Below are positions 1 to 14,204 of a DNA stretch of 36,615 nucleotides, piece by piece (position 1 is the stretch's first letter; each line of letters begins with the position of its first letter). The translations under genes were made by a program, and so were the position numbers. The DNA is from Erysipelotrichaceae bacterium (GTDB taxonomy: Bacteria > Bacillota_I > Bacilli_A > Erysipelotrichales > Erysipelotrichaceae): assembly GCA_017473335.1 (NCBI GenBank), contig JAFULN010000017.1, positions 1 through 36,615 of the forward strand, read 5' to 3'. Below the pieces are notes generated by a model. That model saw nothing but the letters and a program-made list of their open reading frames with translations. It searched no databases and had not been told where the DNA came from.

Positions 1-409
1 CTTCCAGTTTTCTTGCTTCTTCTGCAAACACTGTGATAAATTCCTTGCCAATGATTTTACGCTTGCGTTCTGGATCAGAAACTCCAGCCAATAAATTCAG
101 GAAATGATCTGTTGCATCTACATAAACCAGATTTGCATCCAGACCCTTCTGGAACATTTCAATCACACCTTCAGATTCATTCTTGCGCATCAATCCGTGA
201 TTTACATGAACACATACCAGCTGTTTGCCAATTGCCTTAATCAATAATGCAGCGACAACAGAACTGTCTACACCGCCAGAAAGTGCCAGAAGTACTTTCT
301 TGTCTTTGACTTGTTCTCTAACAGCTTTTACCTGTTCTTCAATAAATTTGTCTGCCAACTCAGCAGTTGTGATGCGTTCCATATTTTCAGGTCTAACATT
401 ACTACTCAT
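1..409 (-). CDS. guaA: GMP synthase ATP-pyrophosphatase subunit/domain (partial, runs off window)
   Basis: This gene activates XMP with ATP for amination to GMP in purine synthesis. The visible 136 residues match the ATP-PPase domain of GuaA: the P-loop LSGGVDSSV lies near residues 42-50, followed by NHGLMRKNE and the [13 protein letters not shown] stretch. The start ATG (407-409) has a GGAGG six bases upstream and its own promoter, and the MATE gene ends only about 100 bp further up. There is therefore no room for the usual ~200-residue glutamine amidotransferase domain, so this looks like a stand-alone synthetase subunit as in two-subunit (archaeal-type) GMP synthases. The C-terminal dimerisation domain would lie outside the window. 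The family call is firm; the split architecture is read from the start context. Confidence 0.88.
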   Translation of the reverse strand, partial: MSSNVRPENMERITTAELADKFIEEQVKAVREQVKDKKVLLALSGGVDSSVVAALLIKAIGKQLVCVHVNHGLMRKNESEGVIEMFQKGLDANLVYVDATDHFLNLLAGVSDPERKRKIIGKEFITVFAEEARKLE

Positions 410-435
410 ATAAAGCCTCCGTTTTTACGTAAATT

Positions 436-464
436 ATTATAATTCCAAAAAAGAATGACATCAA
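436..464 (-). promoter_or_regulatory. Promoter of the GMP synthase gene
   Basis: On the minus strand TTGATG (464-459) and TATAAT (441-436) are separated by exactly 17 bp and lie about 27 bp upstream of the start codon. I saw no purine riboswitch core in the short leader. Confidence 0.65.
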
Positions 465-512
465 GAAAAAATTTAAACCCTACAAAAGAAAGTTTAGACT
501 TCAAAAATTTCT

Positions 513-1922
513 TTACTTTTCATTTGAACTTAACGTATCTTTATAGAATTGTAAAAATGTTAAGGATGTAACAACTGCAGCTGTAATATCTGCTACCGGC
601 TCTGCCAAAAAGACACAGAAAGTTCGAGAAGCATCTTTTACTAAATGCGCAACAGAAGCACCCATCTGTGCAGCAAATGAAGTTTCACCCAATACTGAAG
701 GCAAAATATAAATCAAAGGAATTAGTAAAATGACCTTTCTTAGTAACGCCATCAGCAAAGAACGTTTAGCCTGCCCCAGCGCCATGAAGGATTGCTGGCA
801 AACTAACTGTGCCCCAAAAATCAAACCGCCAAACAAGTAGATACGTATTGCCCATGAAGTAAATTCAATCGTTGATGGATCGCTTGAAAAAATACGTGCA
901 AACATTGGCGAAAACACCAGCATCAATCCTGCTGCACTCAGTGAGTAACACATGCAAACTTTAAATGTCAATTTGAATGTATCTTTTACTCGTTGATAGT
1001 TTTTTGCCCCATAGTTATAGGAAAGAATTGGCTGAGCACCCTGACAAATACCTGCAATTGGCATGTTGATCATTTGATATAAACTCAATAAAATCGCCAT
1101 CGTTCCAACAGCCATACCGCCACCAAACTGCGTCAGCTGATTGTTAAATGAAATCTGTAGAAGACTTTCAGTTGAACTCATAATGAATGGCGAAATACCC
1201 AGCATCATAATAGAACCCAGCACTTTCATATCTGGAACAAGATATTCTTTTCTCAGCTTCATTGGCGACTGCTTCATTAAGAAATACAATACCCAGATTG
1301 CTGAAACTGCCTGTGATAAAATAGTCGCTAAAGCAGCTCCCTTAATCCCCATATCAAAGCCAAAGATAAAGATTGGATCCAATATGATATTCAATACTGC
1401 GCCAATCAATACAGTAAACATACCCGTTTTCGCAAACCCTTGTGTATTGATGTAGGCATTCATACCTTGAGTAATCTGAACAAATACAGTTCCTAGTGCA
1501 TAAATACTAATATACTCCATAGCTGGCTGAAGTGTTTGTGCATCTGCACCAAACAGCGTTAAAATCGGAACTTGAAACAATTCAATGACCACTGTCAGCA
1601 CGATTCCAACAACAACTAGTGTAGAAAAAGAAGTACACATAATTCTTTCTGCACCTGCTTTATCATTTTCACCAAGCTTAATCGCTGAAAGAGGCGCTCC
1701 ACCAGTACCAAACATCATTGTAAATGCCTGAATCAGCGTAATCACTGGAACCGCAATAGCCAATCCAGCCATTCCCACTGTTCCATTTTCCATATTCCCA
1801 ATGTAAATACGGTCTACCATATTGTACAAGAGTGTGACCAGCATTGCGAAAATCGCTGGAATTGCCAGTTCTCTTAGCAGCACACTTATTTTCTTTGAAC
1901 CTAACTCTTCTTTTCTTGCCAT
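513..1922 (-). CDS. MATE family efflux transporter
   Basis: This is a 469-residue polytopic membrane protein of the MATE (multidrug and toxin extrusion) family, which exports drugs or metabolites by antiport with Na+ or H+. The N-terminal segment contains LAIPAIFAMLVTLLYNMVDRIYIG, the usual first-helix signature of NorM/DinF-like proteins, and the second half repeats the fold (ISPFIMSSTESLLQISFNNQL). Length is normal for twelve helices. The start at 1922 has GGAGA six bases upstream. It stands alone: the hairpin at 1959-1992 separates it from the glycosidase operon, and the next gene downstream has its own promoter. The substrate cannot be told from sequence. Confidence 0.9.
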   Translation of the reverse strand: MARKEELGSKKISVLLRELAIPAIFAMLVTLLYNMVDRIYIGNMENGTVGMAGLAIAVPVITLIQAFTMMFGTGGAPLSAIKLGENDKAGAERIMCTSFSTLVVVGIVLTVVIELFQVPILTLFGADAQTLQPAMEYISIYALGTVFVQITQGMNAYINTQGFAKTGMFTVLIGAVLNIILDPIFIFGFDMGIKGAALATILSQAVSAIWVLYFLMKQSPMKLRKEYLVPDMKVLGSIMMLGISPFIMSSTESLLQISFNNQLTQFGGGMAVGTMAILLSLYQMINMPIAGICQGAQPILSYNYGAKNYQRVKDTFKLTFKVCMCYSLSAAGLMLVFSPMFARIFSSDPSTIEFTSWAIRIYLFGGLIFGAQLVCQQSFMALGQAKRSLLMALLRKVILLIPLIYILPSVLGETSFAAQMGASVAHLVKDASRTFCVFLAEPVADITAAVVTSLTFLQFYKDTLSSNEK

Positions 1923-1958
1923 ATCTATTCTCCATTTCGTACAGGATGTAGAATACCG

Positions 1959-1992
1959 AAACGCAAAGGAAAAATCAAGTTCCTTTGCGTTT
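1959..1992 (-). terminator. Terminator-like hairpin at the end of the sugar operon
   Basis: Perfect 13-bp arms AAACGCAAAGGAA / TTCCTTTGCGTTT enclose an 8-nt loop. It lies just after the last glycosidase stop and before the MATE start. The U-run is short, so termination may be partial. Confidence 0.6.
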
Positions 1993-2018
1993 AAGTTTTA
2001 CATTATTTCTTTTTTGTC

Positions 2019-3515
<1,497 letters not shown>

Positions 3516-4676
3516 TTAAGATTCAATGAAAGTAAAAATATCTTTTGCCTTCATCTCGTCTAAAATCATAATTTCTTCTTCTGCTATATGTCCAAGATAA
3601 TTACGTTGTCCATCAGCTTCCATATCTTTCAAAACAATTTGAACTTCTCCTGTATAGTGTTTCAGCTGATCATTCACAACGACCACATCTCCGCGTGTGA
3701 ACTTTGATTTGTGAGATGGGCGATCAGGTATTGACTTCCCCATATAAACCATACGTGTGAATCTTGAACGAAGCATGTAGTTCAAGCAATCACCCATATC
3801 ATTATGAGTAGGATAATCAAATAATATTTCACGTTCAAGTTTGGTTATGTTTTCATCTAAGTGAATTTTAAACGGAATACGAACCAAATCTCCATGTGGA
3901 ATATATTCCTTTAAAAAGCCCATTCTTTCATCTAAAGGAACATGAATATAAGCCTTTTTAATAACTTCTGCACACTCTTTTAATTCACTTTCACTGGCAT
4001 AAGCATTGCCTATACGCACTTCATCAATATTTTTTAACGCAATGCAGTGCTTCAGCTGTGCAGCAAGAGAAATGCTGCGATGCTCCTCACAAGTAGGCAG
4101 TCCATCACTTACCGGCCAAGGTCCATGTGTTCCTTTTTCTTGACTAGAAATAAAGAAAGCTACTTTAATTCCTCTTTTATGCCAGAAATCATTGATATCC
4201 ATCAGTGATTTCAAAGATGGTGCACTGTATCGCTGTGGATAAAAGTTATGACAAGTTGAGATTTTTGATGGTTCTGCACCATTTTCTATTGCTTTATCAA
4301 TGACTTCAACAAACCCTGTAGACATTTCTGTTTCAGGCATACTGTTAATTAGAACTGCATCACGCTCATCATTGAAACTAAAGTCCATTCTTAAAATATC
4401 AATTCCCATCTGTTGGAAAATGCTCAAATCTTTTTCGCTGGCTCCCATTTTCTCAATGAATGCTCCATTGCAGTCACCTGTGACTTTCATATTGTATTTA
4501 TGTGCAAGATCAGTCAATTTCTTAAAATATGCAACAATTTCATCTTTCGTTCCATCAACAGAAAACAAACTAGTAAACACCTTCGTAAAGCCACACTCTG
4601 ATGCTAAAGAAAGATACGCATCAATTTCTTCAATCTTCTCTTTTTCCGGATAAAGAGATACTCCTAATGTAATCAT
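3516..4676 (-). CDS. GH170 / DUF871 protein, MupG-like 6-phospho-N-acetylmuramidase
   Basis: This 386-residue cytoplasmic protein matches the DUF871 family. It has an N-terminal TIM barrel starting GVSLYPEK, with GFTKVFTSLF and DILRMDFSF strands, then a C-terminal cyclophilin-like barrel containing DRPSHKSKFTRGDVVVVND. The characterised member, MupG of Staphylococcus aureus (family GH170), hydrolyses MurNAc-6-phosphate-beta-1,4-GlcNAc taken up by a PTS. Here the gene sits between GH1 paralogues B and A, so it is co-expressed with a lactose/cellobiose-type PTS instead of a MurNAc PTS, and no MurQ etherase gene is in the window. The substrate may therefore be a different 6-phospho-disaccharide. 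The family call is strong; the activity is inference. Confidence 0.85.
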   Translation of the reverse strand: MITLGVSLYPEKEKIEEIDAYLSLASECGFTKVFTSLFSVDGTKDEIVAYFKKLTDLAHKYNMKVTGDCNGAFIEKMGASEKDLSIFQQMGIDILRMDFSFNDERDAVLINSMPETEMSTGFVEVIDKAIENGAEPSKISTCHNFYPQRYSAPSLKSLMDINDFWHKRGIKVAFFISSQEKGTHGPWPVSDGLPTCEEHRSISLAAQLKHCIALKNIDEVRIGNAYASESELKECAEVIKKAYIHVPLDERMGFLKEYIPHGDLVRIPFKIHLDENITKLEREILFDYPTHNDMGDCLNYMLRSRFTRMVYMGKSIPDRPSHKSKFTRGDVVVVNDQLKHYTGEVQIVLKDMEADGQRNYLGHIAEEEIMILDEMKAKDIFTFIES

Positions 4677-4686
4677 ATTCCCTCCA

Positions 4687-9070
<4,384 letters not shown>

Positions 9071-9082
9071 TTATTTTTAAAG

Positions 9083-9108
9083 AAGGCAAGGTGATAACAC
9101 CTTGCCTT
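9083..9108 (-). promoter_or_regulatory. Intercistronic hairpin between PTS IIC and the glycosidase genes
   Basis: Perfect 11-bp arms AAGGCAAGGTG / CACCTTGCCTT enclose a 4-nt ATAA loop, in the 98-bp gap between the IIC stop and the first GH1 start. On the minus strand the run after the stem is CTTTAAAAAT, a poor U-tract. It may be a leaky terminator or an mRNA 3'-end stabiliser. Confidence 0.55.
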
Positions 9109-9156
9109 ATACTTACACTCTATATCGCGAGTTCTTATAATATTATTTGATAATCA

Positions 9157-10461
9157 TTATTCAGCTTCTGCTGCTTCTTCTTCAGCAATCATCTTCTTTT
9201 CATACATCTTGAAGAATGGGTACCAAGTCAGCCATACAACAGGGAACATCAATACTGCAAAGATTACATTTGTCATGCTCAGTGTGCTTGAGAAATGAGA
9301 CATAAAGATTGGCAGTGTTGTCAAAATCAAGATTCTTGGCAAAGCAATCAATTCAAATGCATAAGCTGCCCAATAGAAGAAGTAAACAATCACTGGACCA
9401 AATACATAAGGAATTAAGAACAAAGGATTGTACATAATTGGATAACCAAAGACTGCTGGTTCATTGATGTTGAAAAGACCTGCTGGAAGTGCAGCCTTTG
9501 AAACTGCCTTGATTGTCTTAGACTTAGATTTCAGACCCATCAAAACAAGAGGCAATGTATTACCAGATCCACCCCACATTGCATTAGCGCCCCACAGGAA
9601 CACATAGCTAAACAGCAGAGGCTGACCAGCTTCATACAGAGCAGCGTTAGTCTGATAAGCCATAATCATTGGAAGCATCATAACAGAGAAGACAACTGAT
9701 GTTCCATGAATACCAAAGAACCACAGCAGCTGACCGAAGATGATAATAACAAGCATACCAATTGGAGACAGCAGTGCATTCAAAGGAATACTCAAAACAA
9801 AGATAATCAGTGTTGGAATAGTCAGCTGACCATTTGTCAATACGCTCAATGCAGTTGAAAGGCCATACCAAACAACGATATTAATCAAAATTGGAATGAT
9901 GTTGTTGAATGAGTTCAAAACACCTTCTGGAACTGAGTCAGGCATTGTGATTACCCAGTGATGGTCAATGCAGAACTTAGAAATGCGTACAGAAAGCAAA
10001 CCAATAATAATTGCAACAAACAGACCAGTTGCCCCTAAGAACTGTGTGTTAATAGCAGTTACTGTGTTACCATCTGCCAATGTATAAGTTGTAATAGGAG
10101 CACATACCAGAATATAACAAACGATAGCAGTGAAGCCATGTACATTGTGACCTTTCATGCCCAAACGCTTAGCATAATTAAAGGCAATATTGAAAGTAAC
10201 CATCAATGACAGAAGACCCATTGTTGTATTGTAAATGCTGTTAATACGAATATACCATTCATTAGTTGTAGGAAGACCAAATACCATGTTTGCAATTGCC
10301 AGCCCAACCTGGATAACTGCACCTACCATGATAAAGCCCAGGTTCCCCTGCATACCAGAAGCAATTGTACTGAATGTAGGACTTTCAGACAGTGCTACGC
10401 TTACTTTTTCGAGCCATTTCATCAACTTTGACTCTACAAGCTTATTCATTAAATTTTCCAT
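9157..10461 (-). CDS. PTS lactose/cellobiose-family transporter subunit IIC
   Basis: A 434-residue membrane permease of the lac/cel (CelB) PTS family that moves the sugar across the membrane while IIB phosphorylates it. The sequence is strongly hydrophobic, with the family-typical LWFFGIHGTSVVFSVMMP-like segment, the GGSGNTLPLVLMGLKSKS loop and FNINEPAVFGYPIMYNP, the conserved N-E-P motif of the substrate site. It follows IIB by 28 bp. The lac/cel family carries cellobiose, chitobiose, lactose and aryl-beta-glucosides. The following glycosidases indicate beta-linked substrates, but the exact sugar cannot be read from sequence. Confidence 0.93.
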   Translation of the reverse strand: MENLMNKLVESKLMKWLEKVSVALSESPTFSTIASGMQGNLGFIMVGAVIQVGLAIANMVFGLPTTNEWYIRINSIYNTTMGLLSLMVTFNIAFNYAKRLGMKGHNVHGFTAIVCYILVCAPITTYTLADGNTVTAINTQFLGATGLFVAIIIGLLSVRISKFCIDHHWVITMPDSVPEGVLNSFNNIIPILINIVVWYGLSTALSVLTNGQLTIPTLIIFVLSIPLNALLSPIGMLVIIIFGQLLWFFGIHGTSVVFSVMMLPMIMAYQTNAALYEAGQPLLFSYVFLWGANAMWGGSGNTLPLVLMGLKSKSKTIKAVSKAALPAGLFNINEPAVFGYPIMYNPLFLIPYVFGPVIVYFFYWAAYAFELIALPRILILTTLPIFMSHFSSTLSMTNVIFAVLMFPVVWLTWYPFFKMYEKKMIAEEEAAEAE

Positions 10462-10489
10462 TTATCATAACCCCTTTCTATGGAAATAT

Positions 10490-10783
10490 TTATTTAATCA
10501 ATGATTTTGCCAGTTTTACAATGTTGGCGGCATTTCCAATGGCGTAATCCTGAGGCGGCATAGCAGCTACAGGAATACCAGCAGTTTCTTTAATCTGATT
10601 GAAACGGTTACGAACCTGCGGTGCTGTTAAAATACAGTCATATTTGTTCCAGACATCAGATACTTCAGCAACGCCTACTGCATCAATGACAACTTCTTCA
10701 CCAATTTCCTCACCATATCTGCGTACCTTCTTCATTACAATACTTGATGAAAGTCCTCCAGCACATACCAATAAGATTTTCAT
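10490..10783 (-). CDS. PTS lactose/cellobiose-family subunit IIB
   Basis: A 97-residue cytosolic phosphocarrier. The phospho-cysteine is C7 in ILLVCAGGLSSSIVM, the IIB-cel signature, followed by the DCILTAPQVRNR segment. Length is normal for a free-standing CelA-type IIB. Its start overlaps the IIA stop by 4 bp, so IIA and IIB are translationally coupled. It takes phosphate from IIA and passes it to the sugar during transport through IIC. Confidence 0.94.
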   Translation of the reverse strand: MKILLVCAGGLSSSIVMKKVRRYGEEIGEEVVIDAVGVAEVSDVWNKYDCILTAPQVRNRFNQIKETAGIPVAAMPPQDYAIGNAANIVKLAKSLIK

Positions 10784-11097
10784 TTTTTGTCCTCCTCTCT
10801 TAGTTCATACAGTCGAATAATTTCTTTGATCAATTCCTGAGCAAGCAATGTTGTCATCAAATGGTCCTGTGCATGTACTAAAAGTACATCTACAGCACCA
10901 ATGTCACCATTTGCCTGTGCCACCAGCAAATCCATCTGTGCTTTGTGAGCGTTTTTCGATGCTTCTTCGCTTTGCTTAACAAATTCTTTTGCCTGTTCGA
11001 AGTTCCCTTTTTTCGCTTCTTCCAAGGCATCAAAAATTAATCCTTTGGCATCCCCTGCGCCAGCGATAATCTGCATCGAAATCATTTCCAAATCCAC
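10780..11097 (-). CDS. PTS lactose/cellobiose-family subunit IIA
   Basis: A helical phosphocarrier of about 105 residues that receives phosphate from HPr. The phospho-histidine lies in VLLVHAQDHLMT, as in LacF/CelC proteins. The best start is the GTG at 11097 (reading VDLEMISMQIIAG), because AGGAGG lies 7 bases before it. A longer reading from a TTG at 11124 would bury that Shine-Dalgarno inside the gene. It is the first gene of the PTS-hydrolase operon. Confidence 0.92.
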   Translation of the reverse strand: MDLEMISMQIIAGAGDAKGLIFDALEEAKKGNFEQAKEFVKQSEEASKNAHKAQMDLLVAQANGDIGAVDVLLVHAQDHLMTTLLAQELIKEIIRLYELREEDKK

Positions 11098-11205
11098 ACA
11101 TCTTCCTCCTTTCCTGATAGACAATTTCTTGAATTGTTTGACAATAACAATTTAATCTGACTTTCTTCAAGAATCAATACCCTCCAAATTTCTCATTTTA
11201 AGCCA

Positions 11206-11245
11206 ATTATACAAATGTCACAAAAAACATATACACTTTATACAC
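11206..11245 (-). promoter_or_regulatory. PTS operon promoter with two GTGTATA activator boxes
   Basis: On the minus strand a clear TATAAT (11211-11206) has no matching -35 hexamer. The -35 region is flanked by two direct repeats GTGTATA (11245-11239 and 11236-11230). This layout suits an activator-dependent sigma-70 promoter, with the linked PRD regulator as the obvious candidate. No sigma-54 -24/-12 element was found. Confidence 0.55.
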
Positions 11246-11283
11246 AATACTCGGTATGCTTTAAACCTTTCTATTTCATATAG

Positions 11284-11320
11284 AAAAAGACATGCTTATC
11301 TATCATAAACATGTCTTTTT
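11284..11320 (-). terminator. Terminator of the PRD regulator gene
   Basis: The 11-bp arms AAAAAGACATG / CATGTCTTTTT enclose a 15-nt loop and end in a T-run on the minus strand, about 45 bp after the regulator stop. Confidence 0.75.
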
Positions 11321-11332
11321 GACTGTTTTTTT

Positions 11333-11352
11333 GTGTATAAATAGTTATACAC
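11333..11352. promoter_or_regulatory. 20-bp perfect dyad of the GTGTATA type
   Basis: GTGTATAA-ATAG-TTATACAC is an inverted repeat of the same heptamer seen at both promoters of this locus. It lies just after the regulator stop, upstream of the PTS promoter. It is a probable high-affinity binding site. Confidence 0.45.
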
Positions 11353-11366
11353 TTGATTTTTTTATA

Positions 11367-14009
11367 TTATTTTATAATTTCTATAATGATAGCCAGTTCA
11401 TCATCAGAGAACTTGATTTTCATAGCCTTTTCCATTGGTGATAGAATGTCTTTCAAATCATTGTAAAGCGTCTTGTTTTTATTTAAAATTTGATCTTTTT
11501 TCACATGAATCGGCATTGGTTCATGATTGATCATTCTTCCAATGGAGCAGGCAATATGCACAAACAGGCCAACTTCAAGTTCAGGTGTAGTATCATTAAC
11601 AAGATGCTTGATTTTGATGACTGCAGGTCTTAAGTGTCTTTTCAGTTTATTGATATCGACATTGATCAGCTGTTCACTGAAATATTCATAAATCTGATTG
11701 TAGTCTATGTCACTGACACTTTCATCCCTTTGAAGTGTCAAAAGCATTGGAAGTTTTTCAACAGGAGTTTCAAACAAAGATGCAACTGAAATAAATGGAA
11801 TTCCATGCAGTTTAGGATCATAGGTTCCTACAAGACATTGAATCGTAGACTTTTCCATGATCTGATTAATGCTTTCAAAAAGGATATCCTTATCACTGAC
11901 TGCCAATGGAATAATGGTCGTATTGGAATCAAAGACCACATTGTTTTCAAGATACTGTTTCATTTGAAGAGCTCCGCCTTTGCCAGTCATACATAAAGTA
12001 ACAATCACCTTGCTAGTGGACTTCGCATTGCGGTCATAAGTATCCTGTATTGAACCAATCAAACTATATTTGTTGTTGACAATATTATAATAAGCTTCAC
12101 TGACATCTTCAGTTTCTGTTAAACGAAACATTGCATCAAGCGCAATCAAAGTCGATGGCAGCTCTACAAGTTTGATATGTATGCCTGTTTCAATCGCAAT
12201 AGATTCAATCATTTTCTTAATCGAACCCATATCATACATTAAAAGTATTCCAGCTCCCTGATCAATCTGACGACAAGTCTGTTTTAATTCTTCATATGCT
12301 TCATTCATATCTTTATCCAACAGTAAATCATAGGAATAGGCTTTGTTTGTCTTAACAAATGCATTAATTACATTGGCAATGGAGCTTGCCACACGCCCAT
12401 GCATCGCAATCAACAGCACTGGCTTTCTCTTGTTGGAAGTAACATTTCTTTGACATAAAAACATGGTCATCATAATAACATCATCAATGCGCACTTCAAT
12501 TCCGTTGTACTCTTTTTCTATCCACTCTGAAAACTGTAAGCACAGCGTATATTCTTCTTTATGATCATTGATGATTTCCATGATTTTTTCACTAGATAAC
12601 TGCTGAGGTCTGCCGCTTCTTTGAGTTAAATTAGACACATAGAGGCACAATCCAGAAAATGTGGATGAAGAATATACACGATTTAAACGTTCTGAAGCTG
12701 CACGTATCAATCCATCCACAGCTCCAATAATTGGCTTGCTGACAATCTTAGCCAGAGAATCACGATTGACATCACTGCTGTCAAAACGCTTTGTATAGCG
12801 ACTGATTTCCACTTCAACATCAGCACTAATGACGGTAGAAATATCTTCTTCCTCAACACCTCTCTCACGAAGCTGTCTTGCCTTTTTTTCAATAGTGTCA
12901 TACAGTGTGTTTTCTTGAGGATCTTGATAGCCTTCACTTGTCTTCACTTCGCCTTTACCAAACGTATATGCATAATTGTGAGGAATCAGCGATTCAATTT
13001 CATCTCGATGATCTTTGTAAAACAAAAAGCCTTTACGCACATAGTTTGGACAGTCATACATATATACATAAATGATATCATCCTGATTTTGAATGATACG
13101 AACATAGGCATTGGCACATCCAATACGAATATCTGACTTTAGCTGTTTTATATTCCCTTCACAGTAATATAACAAAAAACATCTAAGTAGTTCAGAATTG
13201 ATTTTGATTTCCTTTTTCATTTTCATTGCTTCATCCGCAAAAAAATTATGTACTAACTGAAGTCTTTCACCTAAACTTCTTTGCTCAAAAGACGGAAGAT
13301 AAATCGTCACAGGAAATCTTGATATCAGTGATTCATCACGAATCTGTGTATTATCTGCATTGATTGCACAGATGATAATTGGACATTTCATCATGTGCTT
13401 ATTTTCAATTAAGTTAAACAAACGATTTTTTGCATTTGCACTTAAACATTCTATATGATCAATAAATAAAACACCATTCATAGCTCGATGCAAAGCACAA
13501 TCCGAATCATTCTGATTCTTCCCAAACAGCTGAACAATCAATTCCTCCTGATTTTCATAATAACTGCAGTTAAACTTCACATAAGGAGCATTTTCATGAA
13601 TGATATTCTGTGATTTTGCATATTCTGCCATTAGTGATGCAAAATAGCTTTTTCCAACACCCCTTTGCCCCGAAATCAAGGTCACTAGTGGTTCATCAGG
13701 ATATAGAATTGCTGCTTTCGCAAGCTGAATCGCATTTTTTAAAGTCGTCTGATACCCAATCAATCGATTAAAACAAGTTGTTTCTTCATTTCTAGAAGTC
13801 TTCTCTGCAAGACGATAATAAACAGGTCTTCCATTGATTTTCTCAACTTTGTTTTCCTGTACCAAAACATTCAATAAAGCCGATAAATTGGTTCTTTGCA
13901 TCTGCAAGGCTTCAGCCAGCTGCAAAGTAGTAAATCCCTTAAAATCCATATTGGATTTGCTGGTCACCTGCTGCATATAATCATACAGTCTTTCTTTATT
14001 GGAACCCAT
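11367..14009 (-). CDS. LevR-like PRD transcriptional regulator with degenerate AAA+ domain
   Basis: An 880-residue PTS-controlled regulator of the sugar operon. The start is the ATG at 14009 (MGSNKERLYDYM), with AGGGGTGA before it; an upstream ATG 16 codons earlier has no Shine-Dalgarno. Domains in order: winged helix (1-75); AAA+ with Walker A GQRGVGKS (114-121); PRD1; EIIA-Man-like with H537 in IAMHGRVASS; EIIB-Gat-like with C669 in VTLCMTGKGGA; PRD2 with H814 in VGLFVHIACSIGR. Three key features are altered: the GAFTGA sigma-54 contact loop is missing after LFG, the Walker B glutamate is histidine (GVLFIDH), and the PRD1 histidine position reads GLCLYVSNL. It is probably no longer a sigma-54 activator. 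It keeps PTS-phosphorylatable residues, so control by sugar flux is likely. Confidence 0.88.
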   Translation of the reverse strand: MGSNKERLYDYMQQVTSKSNMDFKGFTTLQLAEALQMQRTNLSALLNVLVQENKVEKINGRPVYYRLAEKTSRNEETTCFNRLIGYQTTLKNAIQLAKAAILYPDEPLVTLISGQRGVGKSYFASLMAEYAKSQNIIHENAPYVKFNCSYYENQEELIVQLFGKNQNDSDCALHRAMNGVLFIDHIECLSANAKNRLFNLIENKHMMKCPIIICAINADNTQIRDESLISRFPVTIYLPSFEQRSLGERLQLVHNFFADEAMKMKKEIKINSELLRCFLLYYCEGNIKQLKSDIRIGCANAYVRIIQNQDDIIYVYMYDCPNYVRKGFLFYKDHRDEIESLIPHNYAYTFGKGEVKTSEGYQDPQENTLYDTIEKKARQLRERGVEEEDISTVISADVEVEISRYTKRFDSSDVNRDSLAKIVSKPIIGAVDGLIRAASERLNRVYSSSTFSGLCLYVSNLTQRSGRPQQLSSEKIMEIINDHKEEYTLCLQFSEWIEKEYNGIEVRIDDVIMMTMFLCQRNVTSNKRKPVLLIAMHGRVASSIANVINAFVKTNKAYSYDLLLDKDMNEAYEELKQTCRQIDQGAGILLMYDMGSIKKMIESIAIETGIHIKLVELPSTLIALDAMFRLTETEDVSEAYYNIVNNKYSLIGSIQDTYDRNAKSTSKVIVTLCMTGKGGALQMKQYLENNVVFDSNTTIIPLAVSDKDILFESINQIMEKSTIQCLVGTYDPKLHGIPFISVASLFETPVEKLPMLLTLQRDESVSDIDYNQIYEYFSEQLINVDINKLKRHLRPAVIKIKHLVNDTTPELEVGLFVHIACSIGRMINHEPMPIHVKKDQILNKNKTLYNDLKDILSPMEKAMKIKFSDDELAIIIEIIK

Positions 14010-14022
14010 ACTCTCACCCCTT

Positions 14023-14057
14023 GTGTATACAGTTTTCTTTATACACATATTATACAC
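14023..14057 (-). promoter_or_regulatory. Three GTGTATA boxes at the regulator's own promoter
   Basis: GTGTATA at 14023-14029 and its complement TATACAC at 14040-14046 and 14051-14057 lie between the regulator start (14009) and the upstream AT-rich DNA. This suggests autoregulation through the motif also found at the PTS promoter. Confidence 0.5.
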
Positions 14058-14116
14058 ATATATTTTTAGTAAATGAAGATTCTTTCATTTCTAAAAACAA
14101 CATACATCTGCTTTTA

Positions 14117-14131
14117 TGTGACTAAGTCACA
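14117..14131. promoter_or_regulatory. CRP/FNR-type dyad upstream of thioredoxin
   Basis: TGTGA-CTAAG-TCACA is a perfect dyad that departs from the classical TGTGA-N6-TCACA only by a one-base shorter spacer. With a -10 at about 14153-14158 and a start near 14165, its centre is near -41, the class II activation position. Confidence 0.5.
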
Positions 14132-14204
14132 GAATCCAATTAGAAAATCGTGTATTTTATCATTACAAAGAAGCTAACAAGCTTAATAAATAGGAGGATA
14201 ACAT

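Noticed and set aside
410-512. Purine riboswitch before the GMP synthase gene
   Set aside because: The leader between the promoter and the start is too short and lacks the conserved junction sequences.
1678-1935. 85-codon minus-strand frame overlapping the MATE gene start
   Set aside because: It is an out-of-frame shadow of the MATE coding sequence with no conserved domain.
11125-11366. Sigma-54 promoter for the PTS operon
   Set aside because: A LevR-like gene next door made this likely, but no TGGCAC-N5-TTGC element exists on the minus strand here; a TATAAT is present instead, and the regulator lacks GAFTGA.
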